NCBI GenBank assembly: GCA_030549775.1
Contig: CM060173.1
Location: forward strand, 31,738,110 to 31,802,109
Length of the DNA: 64,000 nt
From: Tamarix chinensis
Lineage: Eukaryota; Streptophyta; Magnoliopsida; Caryophyllales; Tamaricaceae
Reading direction: 5' to 3'
Shown here piece by piece: positions 35,264-47,324 of this stretch. The notes below the pieces were generated by a model. The model saw only the letters and a program-made list of their open reading frames with translations. It was not told where the DNA came from and made no database searches. Within the stretch, counting starts at the first letter, position 1. Every line of letters begins with the position of its first letter. The position numbers were made by a program, and so were the translations under genes.

Positions 35264-35622
35264 ATCACCCCTTTTATGGGGGCTACTTATTCCTATGAGT
35301 AGAAGGCCCATTTGACTTGCTGTAGGTAGGAGATATATATTTTGATGTTATTGATGTCTATGGGACATCAGGTGGGGCCGAGTGATGATTGGGCTGGATC
35401 GGTTTCCAGAGTGACGTGGCCGAATTTCCATTGAGATTATTATTACTATCTTCTTTATTTATGATTAACACTTCATAAACAATTTTATTATTGTAGTTAT
35501 CTCTTTTCCCTGAAAATCTAACTCTTGTCTTTGGATTGTGTAAAGACTTATGCGTACCTAATTCCCGTATTTATGAATTTGGATTATTTAATAATATTAT
35601 GAGTTGTTTTCCTTAGCCTTAG

Positions 35623-35668
35623 CACTTGGTACTGGAACGATAGGAGTGAACCGGTCTGGTACTAAGTG
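35623..35668 (+). other. Conserved 46-nt hairpin in LTR A4
   Basis: CACTTGGTAC (35623-35632) faces GTACTAAGTG (35659-35668), a full ten-pair outer stem with one wobble. Confidence 0.8.
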
Positions 35669-35750
35669 TGGCGGTAGCATCCCCAGAATTTACAGTTTTT
35701 ATTTATAAGTATTGTTTTAAAAAAAATGTGTAAATTTTAGAGGTGTTACA

Positions 35751-36000
35751 GTTAAGTTGTAAGTTGTAATCCTATAGTGCTTCTATAAGTGTTAGGTTGC
35801 AAGAAATGAGAGACAACTTAACTTTGGCTACATATTTTCCTCTTAAAACTGAGAGCCCTTCTTCATCCTCTTTGCAAAATCTTACAAGATTTATCTTAAG
35901 AGTTATATACCTTAGGAGGTTCTTGCAAGTATTGATTCAAAGGGTTATCAATAATCAATTTTTATCACTTTAATTATTCTACATTTCTTTCTCTTATATT
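35751..36000. other. Unassigned sequence right of LTR A4
   Basis: Continuation of 32086-32630. No feature is recognised. Confidence 0.4.
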
Positions 36001-37247
36001 TGGTTGTTATGTCATAAAAATCTAGCAAGACCTAAGTTGGACCTCATATGCATCACAACATATCATATAATATATTTTCATGTGAACCACGGTAGGAAGA
36101 TAATAACATACATCAAATCATTAAACACACATAAGGCAAGTTGTATTATTAATGTTCCATTAAGTGACCATATGCATTCCAATTATTAAAATATTTAAGT
36201 GTATCTCCACCATGAACAAAACTCATGGCAGTACAATACACATAGTTGGGATACTACACCCATCACACATCATCAAAATACATTGAGGAGGCTTTCTCAT
36301 GGGATGCCACACCCACCTAAACTGGTCATCGATATCATGCTAACCTACCACACTAATTATGTTACCCTTTATAATATCCACATACCAACTACAACCTAGT
36401 ATATAAAAAATAGTTATTGAGTGAAAATATAAACACATGGGCAACCCACCCACCAATTCATAATTGGCTACCCCAAGAGTTGGAGAAAAAAATGCATGAG
36501 TGAAATCTTAATTACATTATAAATATTTATTAGGTGATATCTCAACTCACAACTCAATTCTATTTATAAATTTAGTTAGGTGTTTCTAAGTGTTGACACT
36601 AAACATGAACCAATGCATCATAACCACCAAATTGGTTGTGTAGTAGATAACACCAAACTCATCCAAACAAAGCTTTCAAGACGCAAGTATATACTTAACA
36701 ATTTTAACCTTTCCTGAGATTCCATTATAATTAAAAGCCAAGATCATGTTTGAAATGTCAAAAGCTAAGTTAAACATTAGGGTCAAAACCCTAACATATA
36801 ACATACACAACCATGAAGCCAATTAACTAAACCACAAAGTAAGTTAATTGGTTTAGGAGTTGAAAAAAAATAGCAGAAACAAAATAAAGGGAAAACCAGT
36901 CAATTAGTGTACTAGTTGAGCACTTTCCATCACTAGTTCATTATTTTGGAATGGAGAAGATAATAAGATTTCAATAAACCAGTCAACTTGTTGACTAGCA
37001 TTAGTCAACTATTGCCACTTGCGGAAACACAACATAATTGATTGCAATGAAATTCCAACTTGACTAACTGGCTAGTATGCTAAGACAATTGGTGAACCAG
37101 TGATTGGATTACCTAATCAAAACATTGTACAACAACATGAGAGTAATCAAAACAAATTTCTAATTTAACCACATAATCCTAACATGCTCCTAAATTATTA
37201 AAAGACATGTAGAAACATGCTTAACACCTAATATCATATAAATTTAT
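36001..37247 (-). mobile_element. Family-B LTR copy 2, part 1
   Basis: It matches the middle of the family-B LTR (compare 37990-39150): 'gggataccacaccc' units, 'accaaattgggtgtttctaagtg' units and CCAGTCAA/TTGACTGG motifs. It is interrupted at 37247 by a complete solo LTR of the same family and resumes at 40533. The left edge is not defined. Confidence 0.7.
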
Positions 37248-38058
37248 TGTAATACCCCCAATTTTTGAACTAGAAAATTTTATTTTTAAGACAATGTACA
37301 AGTATTTGAAAAATAAAACCAAGGAATGTTACAGCCACATCAGCCATGAGAGAGGTGCGATCATTACCTAAGGCATGCTGATGCAAGGCATGACAGAACA
37401 AGGAACAAAAGATGCATGCTCATAACATTATTATGAAAAAACAAGATAATAAGGGCAAGAACAACATTATATATAGAATGAGTATGATAGTTTTACAAAA
37501 CTAAATATAGAAAATTGAGCCAAGAGTTTAACTTGAAATACAAAAACTTTCCAATGCAGTGGGAAAAATACTTCTAGTTGGTTAGCCTAACTCTTAGGCA
37601 TAATCATAAACATCCAACCACAATAAATGGCCTACTAATGACCCACATCATCACCTTTAGCATACTCTAACAGATATTCATAACCCTCAAATTGTCCTCT
37701 ACTCCTCAGATCAAAAGCCGGATCATCATAGTGACCACACAAGTACAATACTAGTATGGTGAAGTACTAGTAAAACATACTACCTAAAATATGGTAAGTC
37801 TGATGTAGCACATTGAAGTCACACAACAACATGGTGATATCATAATGGTATAGCTCGACACTAAATCTCAAGTAGTAGTACAACAATACATGCTTGCATG
37901 GAAATCATGAAAGTATAGAAATACAATAAATACATCGCAATCTATACAATAATTCTTCATTTAGTGACCACACAAGTTCTGGTTAATAACATAGTTCAGT
38001 TGACCACATCCAATCCTTCACCATAAACAAAATTCATGGAAGCACAAAAATAATCACA

Positions 38059-38235
38059 ATGGGATACCACACCCATCACACAAGGTCATGATACATTGAA
38101 AGGGGCTTTCTTTGGGGATACCACACCCCTCATATATCGAGTGCACTTGCCATAAATTGAGATATCACACCTGCCTAAACAATGGACAATATAAAGTGTC
38201 GGGGGGCTTGTACCAGGATACCTCACCCACTTAAG
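38059..38235 (-). repeat. Stem-loop units GGG-ATACCACA-CCC in family B
   Basis: ATGGG-ATACCACA-CCCAT (38059-38076), GGGG-ATACCACA-CCCC (38114-38129) and decayed units at about 38160 and 38215. Related units lie at 36247-36262 and 36300-36315. The loop is nearly constant while the stems change in a paired manner. Confidence 0.7.
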
Positions 38236-38454
38236 CTAGACACCAATGCCATACCAACTTGCGATAGTATAATCCTATACCTCAAAGATGTGTGCATAAC
38301 CCCCCATAGATCATAACCTAATTAAAGAAGGAAATGGGTATTGAGTGAAAAATATAACCAAGGGTGACCCACCCACTAACTTCCAGCAGCTACCCTGAGT
38401 GCCATAGAAAAAGGCTCGAATAAAATCCTAAACCATTAATTTATATTTTCAAGT

Positions 38455-38660
38455 GATATCACAAATCACTTTAAAATACACACATAACCAAATTAGGTGT
38501 TTTCGAGTGATAAAACCAAACATAATTAAATTCCATTATGTAACCAAATTGGGTGTTTCTAAGTGATAGCACCAAACATATCACAAGGCATGAAAGCCAC
38601 CATTTGAGTGTTTAGAGATGACACCAAACTTAACCAAATTCAAGTGTCAAATACCATTAT
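38455..38660. repeat. ~55-bp tandem repeats in family B
   Basis: Units of 'accaaattgggtgtttctaagtgatagcaccaaacat' type, about four copies; the same array is at 36540-36680. Confidence 0.72.
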
Positions 38661-38769
38661 GATGATTCTTATTAAATCAGGTCAATCATAGTTGAAATCA
38701 TAATTAAAATGTTGAAAATACATGGAGGTGTCAACATAAAAGACCTAAGAGAAATATAAAAAATTATAA

Positions 38770-39130
38770 CAAAGTAGTTGGCTTTCACTCGAACTAGTCG
38801 ATTGGTCCCTCAGACTAGTCAACTATTCTGGTTGTACCAGATCTGAACCAAAACAACACTAGAGAGCCAGTTGACTGGTTGGCCTCATCGATCAACTATT
38901 CATAGGAACCAATGGACTAGTTTGGTCCAATCGGTCAATGGGTCTATGTAGAGATAAAAACCATTTTAGTCTACAGGGACACCAGTTGGTCAACTGTTCA
39001 TCGAAACCAGTTGACTGGTTTACCAAACTAATCGACTAATCTTAAGACCAACTGATCCAAAACTCCAAACCATTTAACTGCTCGCATAACCAATGATGGA
39101 TTCGAGGAATTGATCGACTGGTCTAGGTAA
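38770..39130. repeat. Cluster of near-palindromic CCAGTTGACTGG motifs in family B
   Basis: Many variants of AACCAGTTGACTGGTT; the clearest are at 38867-38880 and 39005-39020 (7-nt arms around TG). Further clusters lie at 36895-37100, 40310-40425 and 46070-46210. They recur in every family-B copy. Confidence 0.75.
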
Positions 39131-40532
39131 GACACTACCCAAACTTGCGATACATGCACCAAAAATTATCACACTTTACCAAATTAGTCTTAGCATGTTC
39201 CTATGTCAAAATACACATGAAAATACATGTTGCACACATATAATCACATGGATACATGGTAATATACATAGTCAACCAAATCATACTCAAATGGCCAACT
39301 TTATGATTAAAATTAGAGAATTCCCACTATACTAACTTGGGAGGAATTATATACCATATGCTTAGGTCATGAAACACAATTAGATCATATTCACATAAAC
39401 AGCAACACATAGAACCCTAATATACCATAGAATCCTAATTATGTTAGAGATAAAAATTCTTTACCTTGAAGTAACTCTTCTAGCACAAAAATCCTACTTG
39501 ACGGCGTAGTTAGAAGAACTTTGATTCCTAAGAGAATCAAAGTTAAAACCATTAAAAGTAATGTTTCAAAACTTCATTAAAATGAAGGAGAACTTAGAAT
39601 AAAGAGAAGAAGACAAAACACCACCTTTTTCTCAAAAATAGGGTGTCTAGAAAAGGGCTAAAATCTTCAACCTGTCTCAACCTTAATTCTTCCTTACTTA
39701 AGGGAAACAAGAGAAAACTAAAACTAAGACTAGAAGAAGAAAAAGGAATGGGATGCTCACACAAGAAGGGAGAAAATCAGAGAAAAGAAGAGGGAAAAAT
39801 GATGGGATGCTCAACACTTGAAGAAATTTTCCTTAAAGAGAAGGGAGAAGAGAGAAATAAAAATATATGCAGAATGAGAATGGATTAGAAAATAAAGGTT
39901 TAGAGGCAAGGCTAGGTCAGCATTCTCAAGAGAAAGGGGGATGAGACTAGTGAGGTTGAGCGTGGGCAACCAAGAAGTGAGGGTTGACTTGATGGGGTGG
40001 TGGGGGTTGAGTGTAGTAAAAAATGAGTATGGAAATGGGTTAGCAAGTTAGGAAATGGTGCATAAAGTCAATCTCGTAGCCCTAATTGCCAGAAGAGAGA
40101 GGGAGAAGAGAAAAGGTGAGGCCTTCCTTAAAAGTGCCTCTTAGGAAAATTTTCGCTAATTAAAATTATGTAATGACCTAAATAATGTAAAAATAATCCC
40201 AGAGCACTAAAACATGCTTATTAGCGTAGTTAGACTCTAAGATGAAGTTTTCATAAATATTAGAGAGAAATTTGAATCAAAGTTAGAAATGGATATGAAA
40301 TCATAGGACAACTAGTAGTTGGGTTTGGGTAAACCAATCAGTTGGTTTCTCGTGAACAAAAATGTCAATTTCTTAGTGCATCAGGCGATCAGTTAGGTAA
40401 ACTAGTCAATTGGTACGCCTGAAATTCACATTTTTATTAGAATTTCAAGCCCATTTCAAAATAAAAACTAATTTATTTGATATCAACATAATTTTAAATA
40501 CACTTTGAAAGATTTTGGGATGGGATATTACA

Positions 40533-41025
40533 TTTATGCTCATCAATTTGAATTAGACTATATCCTTATGATAATTTATTCAAAGTACAATAAGGCCAAA
40601 ATGGCCAAAACATGCTCATATTTCTACTAACACAATCATGTTAACATGCTCAACATAGAACACACCAAAAATTATTAAACCATAATACATGACATAAACA
40701 CTTAGACATATTGAAGATAAGATTATCTTACCTAATGCAACTATATTCTAGTAAAGATAAACTAATCATAACTTGGTGATCCCTAACAATAATTTTAATT
40801 ATCCTAAGAATATCAAGAAAAAATAGTAAAAATCTATTTAAAATCACTTAAGATTTGAAAATAAAGGATGAGAAGAAGATGAAGTACATTTTAAATCACT
40901 TAAGGTCTAAAAAAAAGGATGAGAAGAAGATGAAATACATTTAAAATGGATTGAAAACAAAGTGATTTTAAAATCCATTTAAAATCACTTAAGATCTAAA
41001 AAACAATGGATGAGAAGAAGATGAA
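40533..41025 (-). mobile_element. Family-B LTR copy 2, part 2
   Basis: It continues the copy broken by the solo LTR (compare 39160-39560) and is broken again by the LINE at 41040. It ends with three ~65-bp tandem units 'aaaatcacttaagatct...gatgagaagaagatgaaata' (40845-41025). Confidence 0.7.
40845..41025. repeat. Three ~65-bp tandem units at the LINE insertion site
   Basis: Units share 'atcacttaagatctaaaa' and 'ggatgagaagaagatgaaatac'. The LINE inserted at the end of the third unit. Confidence 0.8.
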
Positions 41026-41059
41026 ATATAAATCAACCTATTTGTGTGACTCTTTAGAG

Positions 41060-41700
41060 AGATAAGGTGGAATATAGCAGTGCTGATTGGCAATGGGCTA
41101 TTGTGGGTTATATTATTGGGTATCGGCCTTCCTTGGGACAAATGGTAGGTTTTTTCAACAGAAATTGGTAAGATGTGAAGGAACCTAAGGTATTGTTGCA
41201 TGATCAAGATTTTTTTGTCTTCAAATTTGATTCTCGGAAGGATAGGGATTGGGTGCTTTCAAAGCCCTATTGGTCATTCATGAATAGACCTTTCATCTTA
41301 AAGGCATGGCATCAAAAATTATAATTTTCGAAAGAAAAATTTTAGTTTTTTCCCTTATGGATAAAGCTCATAAACTTACACCTGGATTACTGGGACATTG
41401 ATTCATTAAGCAAGATAGGTAGTGCTGTGGGGAGGCCATTGTATTTGGATGGTATTACTTCTGCAGGTGACAGGATATCCTATCCACGTATGCTGGTGGA
41501 GGTTGATGTGTCGAAGAGGCTGCTGGAGTCAGTAGAGATTATAGACCCTGATGGTGAGCTGTTGAGTCAAAAGATTGTTTATGAATGGAGGTCTGTGTTA
41601 TGTTCTAGATGTAGTGAATCTAGACATTTAGCTGAGAATTGTTTAAACGCTAAAGAACTTTATAAACAGCCAGCTTCGATCCTAAAATAGAATGAGACTA
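41060..41700 (+). pseudogene. LINE ORF1 remnant (DUF4283-like plus CCHC knuckle)
   Basis: Early frames give IIGYRPSLGQMVGFFNRNW, FKFDSRKDRDWVLSKPYW and FILKAWHQ, the DUF4283 pattern of plant LINE ORF1. After stops, the frame 41427-41690 reads GRPLYLDGITSAGDRISYPRM and the knuckle CSRCSESRHLAENC. The protein would bind LINE RNA. The N-terminus is missing because of 5' truncation. Confidence 0.8.
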
Positions 41701-41994
41701 ATCATGTGGCTGGCGGGGTGACATAGAAGTAGTGGAGAATAGTTCAAAGGGATTCATCCCATTTATTAGTGCAGAAGGAGAATCCTATACCAAACAATTC
41801 TTCAATTATTCAACCTTCAACTTCTGATGCAGGGAAGGATTGCATGGTAAAATCAAGGAATAGATTTGAATGCTTGCGAGAATGTGAGACTTTGGATGAT
41901 CTTTGTACTGACCAACAAAGGGCAAAAGGTAAAAATCTGATTGATGATTCTATGATGCTTAATAACGTAATTGTTCATATTCATGATAAGGGTT

Positions 41995-42670
41995 TGGAAT
42001 GTACGAGGTTTGAATAAGCCCTATAAATAAAAGGAATTAAAGTACTGGTTATCAATATATAAAGTTTCCCTTATAGGGCTGGTTGAGACTAGGATTAAAA
42101 GTGATAAGGCTAATAAGGCTTGTGGTAGGCTAGGGAATAATTGGATGAGGTTAAGTAATTATGACTAGCATCCTAATGGCAAGATATGGTGTGTATAGGA
42201 TAAGTCTGTATGGGATGTGCATGTCATTACAAGCTGTGAGCAGGCAATGCATGTGTCAATAACTGTCTGATATTCATTTTTATACTACTTTTATCTATGC
42301 TTTTTAATGTTGGGGGAAATAGGAAAAGGCTGTGGAGTTGGTTGTGTGAGCATAAGGTTGATAGAGAGGCTTGGATTATTTTGGGAGACTTTAATGTCGT
42401 TTCGTAGGCTGATGAGAAGTTCAAAGGTAATGCAGTAAACTTGAATGATGTTAATAATGCTATAAAATGCTTTAATTCTATCCTAGTACATGATTTGGGG
42501 TTCTCAGGGCTAAAATTTACTTGGTCTAATAGAATTTTGGGTGAGAATAGAATCATGTTCAAATTAGATAGGGTTTTTTTTTAACATGTTTTTGTCTTCT
42601 TCTTTTCTATTTTCAAAGGCAGAGTTTCTGGATCCTCTCTTTCTGATCATAACCCAGCATTGGTGCATGT
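41995..42670 (+). pseudogene. LINE endonuclease domain remnant
   Basis: Pieces in changing frames: WNVRGLNKPYK at about 41995-42025, GLVETRIKSDK near 42070, AWIILGDFNVVS near 42370, and LSDHNPALVHV near 42640. GDFN and SDH are signature motifs of the apurinic-type endonuclease that nicks target DNA. Stops follow both GDFNVVS and the N-terminal block. Confidence 0.8.
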
Positions 42671-43029
42671 TTCTGCAAGGGTTTTCTAGTTTAAGAAATA
42701 GTTCAAGATTTTTGATATGTGGATTCTTAATCTAGAGTTTCTTCCCCTTGTTGCATCTGTATAGAGTCAACCTGCAGCTGGATCTGTGGCTGTTAAGTTT
42801 AAGAACAGGCTCGGAGAGTTGAAGTTTAGATTAAAGCATTTTAACTGGTCAAAGTTTGGTGGTACTTCCACTAGGGTGCAAGAGATGAAAAGAAGGCTTA
42901 GTATGATTCATTCACAACTGGATATTCAACCTCAGAATTCTGAATTATAGCAGGAGGAAAGGAAGTGCTTAAAATAGTATAAACAATATGCTTTATGTGA
43001 AGAGATCTTCTTCAAACAGAAGTTTAGTA

Positions 43030-44320
43030 TTAAGTGGCTTAACGTGGGAGATTCAAATTTTCATTTTTTCTTCTCAGTTATGAAGGCTAGAAAAATGAAG
43101 AGCTTTGTGCACAAGATTCAATCTAGTGATGGCCATTGGATTTCTTCTACAGAGGGGATACATCAAGCTTTTTTTATCCTTTTATAAGGAGTTTTGGGGG
43201 ACTGATAGCCTTGCTATAGGTATCATTTCAAAGGACATTTTGCATTTGGGGCCAACTATGTCTGTGGAACATCAGCAGCTATTATTGAGGCCTATTTCTA
43301 AGTAGGAAGTCAAGGAAGCTTTGTGGTTTATAGGTCAATATAAAGCTCTTGGACCTAATGGGTTTACTATTGGGTTTTTTAAAGCTTCGTGGTCTTTACT
43401 AGGGGATGATGTTAAGCAGTTGATGAAGAATATCTTCCAAATAGCTGTGGTTCCTACTTTCTTGGGGCACATAAAGCTTACTCTTATTCCAAAATTAGCA
43501 GGACCTCACTGTGTGACTGATTTTCGACCCATTATTTGTTGTAATGTACTTTATAAGATTTTAGCCAAGATTCTAGCTATTCATTTGCAACTCATCTTGC
43601 CCTTATTAATTCATGCTTCTCAGGCTGGTTTTATCAAGGGAAGGCTTATTGGAGATAATATTTTGATGGTTCATGAACTGATTCACTTATATAAAAGGAA
43701 GAATATTTCCCCAAGATTTATGCTTAAGGTGGATATTAGGAAAGCTTCTGATACTATCAATTGGTTTTTTTGGAGAAAGTTCTCCTAGGGATGCATTTTC
43801 CACTGCATATGGTCAGGCTGCTCATGGCCTGTGTTTCAATAGTTAATTACTTTTTATCTCTCAACAGTGGTGTTTTGGAACCTTTTTAGGGGAAGAGAGG
43901 GTTCCCTATCTTTTTGTAATTGTTATAGAATATTTGAGTAGGATGTTGTAGTCCCTATAGCTCAAAGCAGAGTTTCATGGTCACCTTAAGTGTAAAAAGG
44001 TTGAAGATAATCAATTTGGCCTTTACAAATGACCTTCTGGTATTCTGCAAGGCTGATTTGGCTTCTATTCTAGCTATAAAGGAGATTTTTGAGGATTTTA
44101 GTGTAGAGTACGACCTCCACATTAGTCTAGAGAAGAGTTCTATTTTCTTTGGGGGTATTTCTCAGAGTTTGAAAGATTTGATCTTATCTTATTTGCATTT
44201 CCAGGAGGGTAGGTTCCCTCTCAAATATCTGGGGGTTCCTTTGGATGCTTCTAAGCTTAAATTAGATGATATGCTCTCTTTGATTCAGAAGGTTACAAGA
44301 ATATTGCAGCATTGATCCAA
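43030..44320 (+). pseudogene. LINE reverse transcriptase remnant
   Basis: The frame 43321-43788 contains KLTLIPKLAG, DFRPIICCNVLYKILAKILA, SQAGFIKGRLIGDNIL and LKVDIRKASDTINW, in the order of non-LTR RT motifs. After a frameshift, 43977-44315 has INLAFTNDLLVFCKA, where the catalytic box reads FTND instead of the family's ADD-type residues, and then the GG...YLGVPL thumb signature. At least one catalytic aspartate is lost. Confidence 0.85.
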
Positions 44321-44809
44321 TCGATTGTTATCTTATGCAGGAAGGTTGCAATTGCTAAAGTCTATCATTTTTGGCATAACTATGTTTTGGAGCTAGATGT
44401 TTCTCCATCCTAAAAAATTATTGGTGCATATTATAGCTTTGTGTTGATCATTCCTCTGGACAGGAAAACCTACACCCAGCAAAGAGCTCTGCTTGCATGG
44501 AAATTTGTTTGTCTACCTAAGAAGGAAGGGGGTCTTGGCATTATTGATATGTATTCATAGAATTTAGCTGCAATGGGGAAACATCTCTGGAATTTGTGTT
44601 TGAAAAAGGATTCCTTATGGATTAAATGGATCCATTCTTTTTATATCAAGCACCATGAGATTTCTTCTTGTATTCTTCCAATCACTGCTTCTTGGATCCT
44701 ACAATGTATTTTTGCATTAAGACCACTACTATTACTAGGGTCTCAACTGATGCAGGTTGATTTTATATATAAGATCTCTGAGATTTATGATTTTATAAGG
44801 TTAAAGGCC

Positions 44810-45240
44810 CTAAAGTGCCATGGTGGAGAAGAGTGTGGTGTAATCCTACTGCACTAAAACACAAGTTTATTGTATGGCTTGCTGCACAGTCTAGGCTGCC
44901 CACAAAGGATCTTATGGCTAAATTCATGCCCTCCATAGACCTGCAATGTTGTTTTTGTCAGCAAGATGAAAGCATACTCCATTTGTTGGTGCACTATCCT
45001 GTTATGAAGCAGTTTTGGCACTCTATTAGAGTTATTTTGGGTGGCAGAAGGTTTCCTTCTTCTTGTCCTGCTATGTTAAGAGGTTTATCCTTCTCTTAAG
45101 GTAGAGGAGGCATTAAGTCCCAATTCAAGTTTGCTTTTTATGCAATCAGTCTTTATGAGATCTGGAAAGTAAGGAATGCTCATCTTTTCTCTAGTATTAG
45201 GTGGAATATGAAAAGGATTTTTTTTTCGAATATCATTTTA
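44810..45240 (+). pseudogene. LINE C-terminal zf-RVT domain
   Basis: The frame 44815-45099 reads HKFIVWLAAQSRLPTKDLM and CCFCQQDESILHLLVHYPV, then WHSIRVILGG. Its cysteines and histidines match the zinc-binding module at the end of plant LINE ORF2. The same module is in the LINE tail at 6995-7480. Confidence 0.85.
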
Positions 45241-45384
45241 TTTGTCCTCTATTTGTAATCATCATAGTAGAAGTTCTAAGTTTGGGGGTTATGTAGGTTA
45301 TATAGATCATTTCTATAGACTTGGCTATAATTTTTCATAATGTTATGAACTTTTCTTTTTGAAAAAAAAAATATAACTCAACCT

Positions 45385-46327
45385 CCTAGCAAGCTTAGAC
45401 TTGCTTAGAGGTCAAAAATATAGATCTTCAACCCTTTTTAAACCTTAATCCTTCTTACTTTAGAAATAAACAAAGCAAAATTAAGGTAGAGATTAAGAAG
45501 AACAGATGTAATTGATTAGAAATGGAGGGAATAAGAGGAAAGGTCTTGGTTAATATAGAAAAAGAAGGGAAAAGTAGAAGGAATCACACAACACTTAGCT
45601 AATTATGGCAAGATAATGAAAGAAAAGATAGAAAGTGTTGGATAGTGAGTTGATAACAAAAAATGAAGCCAAGAAGAGGGGAAATGACCAAAATAAAGAG
45701 GGAATGGTTGGACTTTGGTTGAGTGTGGTATGCTTGTGTAAAAGTTAGAATGATAAAAAATGGGGAAGATGGAATAAAGTAAACCCAAGAAAAAAGTAAG
45801 GTAAGTAATGAGGTGTGGAGGGAAGGTTTTCATGCATGCTTGATTGGTAAAGGAGTGAGGAGAGTAAGGGAGAGAAGGAGTGGGTGAGAAAATACCTTAA
45901 AAGTATTATTTTATTTTTTTTAACTGAATAAAATCCTAGAATAAACTAAATAATGTGAAAATAGTTTCAAACCACTAAAATATGCTTATTAGTACAAAGA
46001 GACACTAATAAGGAGTTAATGACACACTGGAAGAGTAATGGAAACAAAAACCAACGCACCTAAAAGTTTTAGTATACCTAGTTAACTAGTTGTGAAATAC
46101 CAATGGACTGGTTTCACAACTCAATTGATTTTCTCATACTAGTTGACCAATTCTTCTCAAGTGGAGATATGGCTTTTTTGATGAACTAGTTTGTAGTTTT
46201 GGATATGATTAGCTAATTGTTTTTCATGAAACTCACAAATTCACTTATTTTCCAAGCACTTTCCAAAATACTCTTACATTAATATAATTTTAAGTACATT
46301 TTAAAGAGTTTTAGGATGTGATATTAC
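45385..46327 (-). mobile_element. Family-B LTR copy 2, part 3 (terminal)
   Basis: It resumes after the LINE with the purine-rich section (45400-45900) and CCAGT/ACTGG motifs (46070-46210), and ends GGATGTGATATTAC at 46327. This matches the right end of the family-B solo LTR, except that the terminal A is lost. Confidence 0.75.
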
Positions 46328-47324
46328 GATAATAATCAAAATAATATTATAAATAATAATAATAATGAATTTTATTATTATTATTATTATCATCATCATC
46401 ACCACCACCAACACCACATCATAATTAATAAAAATAATGCACCAAACAATTATGATTTTTTTTTAAATATATAATAAAACTATGAGATTTTAGAAATTCA
46501 TAGAATAACTTTGAGCTTTGAATGTTGTGTACTAGATAAACCTTTGTTATTTATATCCTTTAACTCTATGTTAACTTTTAAAATTTTCAATTATTTGGAC
46601 ACAAAATTACTAAATTACCCTTAATGCTATTTAAAAGAATGTCCTTATCCTTATCTAACCTAAAATACCCCTAACTTTTAGCCAAAAATTGTTATGTTAT
46701 TTTTTAAGAAAATAATAACATGCGTATGTCTTCTTATTCTTATTCTTATTCTTTTTGCTTCTCTACTTGACATACCTAAAAAAAGTAACCAAAAACATGC
46801 AACTTCACCTTCTCTTTTCCTCATCCTTGTCCACCACCATAACACCATGACAACCTAGTGAATTGGGCCCTCATAACCTACTCCAACAACTACAATGGCA
46901 TATTAGTGGTAGCCCAATGTGGCAACATGGATGACACGCTACTTTGAACTAGCGCCTTTGACCTGATGATGTAATAACCTTCTATCCCACCACTAATACA
47001 TCCATGATAATGATGCCAGTTATTTCCCTTTGATGAAATCTCTAAATTCTGAAACAAAATAGGTTATGGATTCTCTATTTTATGATGAACATTATTTCCT
47101 AAACTAACATCATCTTAATTATTTTATTCTTCATCCTTCTATCCCTAGCTATACAACATAACCAATTTCTGTTGATGTATCTTCTAATGAAGCTCTTAAT
47201 TAATCAATTCAATAATTCAACTATTGTCAGCAAGTTACTACTCTCCATGTCCAAAATTAAAGATGATATACCAAGCCCTCCACTCGTTTTCTCATTGATT
47301 TAAGTATAGGTGCTAATGAAATTG
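46328..47324. other. Unassigned sequence with an ATT/CAT/CAC microsatellite
   Basis: A trinucleotide tract lies at 46335-46425 (AAT, ATT, ATC, ACC units). The rest shows no recognised element; there may be Copia remnants near the right end. Confidence 0.4.

Larger units (their letters stand above)
32631..35750 (+). mobile_element. Solo LTR A4 (family A), 3.12 kb
   Basis: It starts TGAAATGTCCC and ends AGGTGTTACA. The target-site duplication GTTAA is perfect (32626-32630 and 35751-35755). It holds the polypyrimidine section (32936-33900), TATA box (33485-33494), 'gcatggagttgcatgg' repeats (34235-34575), stem-loop arrays (34655-35010) and both hairpins. The microsatellite present in A1, A3 and A5 is absent. 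Confidence 0.9.
37248..40532 (-). mobile_element. Solo LTR of family B, 3.29 kb
   Basis: It starts TGTAATACCCCC and ends GGGATATTACA. The target-site duplication TTTAT is perfect (37243-37247 and 40533-40537). There is no coding content apart from purine-rich low complexity. The orientation is inferred as minus because the purine-rich section (39540-40130) is the mirror of the polypyrimidine promoter section of family A. It is inserted inside another family-B LTR. Confidence 0.88.
41040..45370 (+). mobile_element. L1-type LINE, nearly complete, inactive, 4.33 kb
   Basis: It is flanked by a 14-bp target-site duplication with one mismatch (ATATAAATCAACCT at 41026-41039; ATATAACTCAACCT at 45371-45384) and ends in a poly(A) run (45362-45370). 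In order it carries an ORF1 remnant with DUF4283-like and zinc-knuckle parts, endonuclease, reverse transcriptase and the C-terminal zf-RVT domain. It begins inside ORF1, so it is 5'-truncated by a few hundred bases. Many stops and frameshifts make it dead. Confidence 0.9.

Noticed and set aside
42227..42562. 111-residue minus-strand open frame
   Set aside because: It is antisense to the LINE endonuclease remnant with GDFN and SDH motifs on the plus strand.
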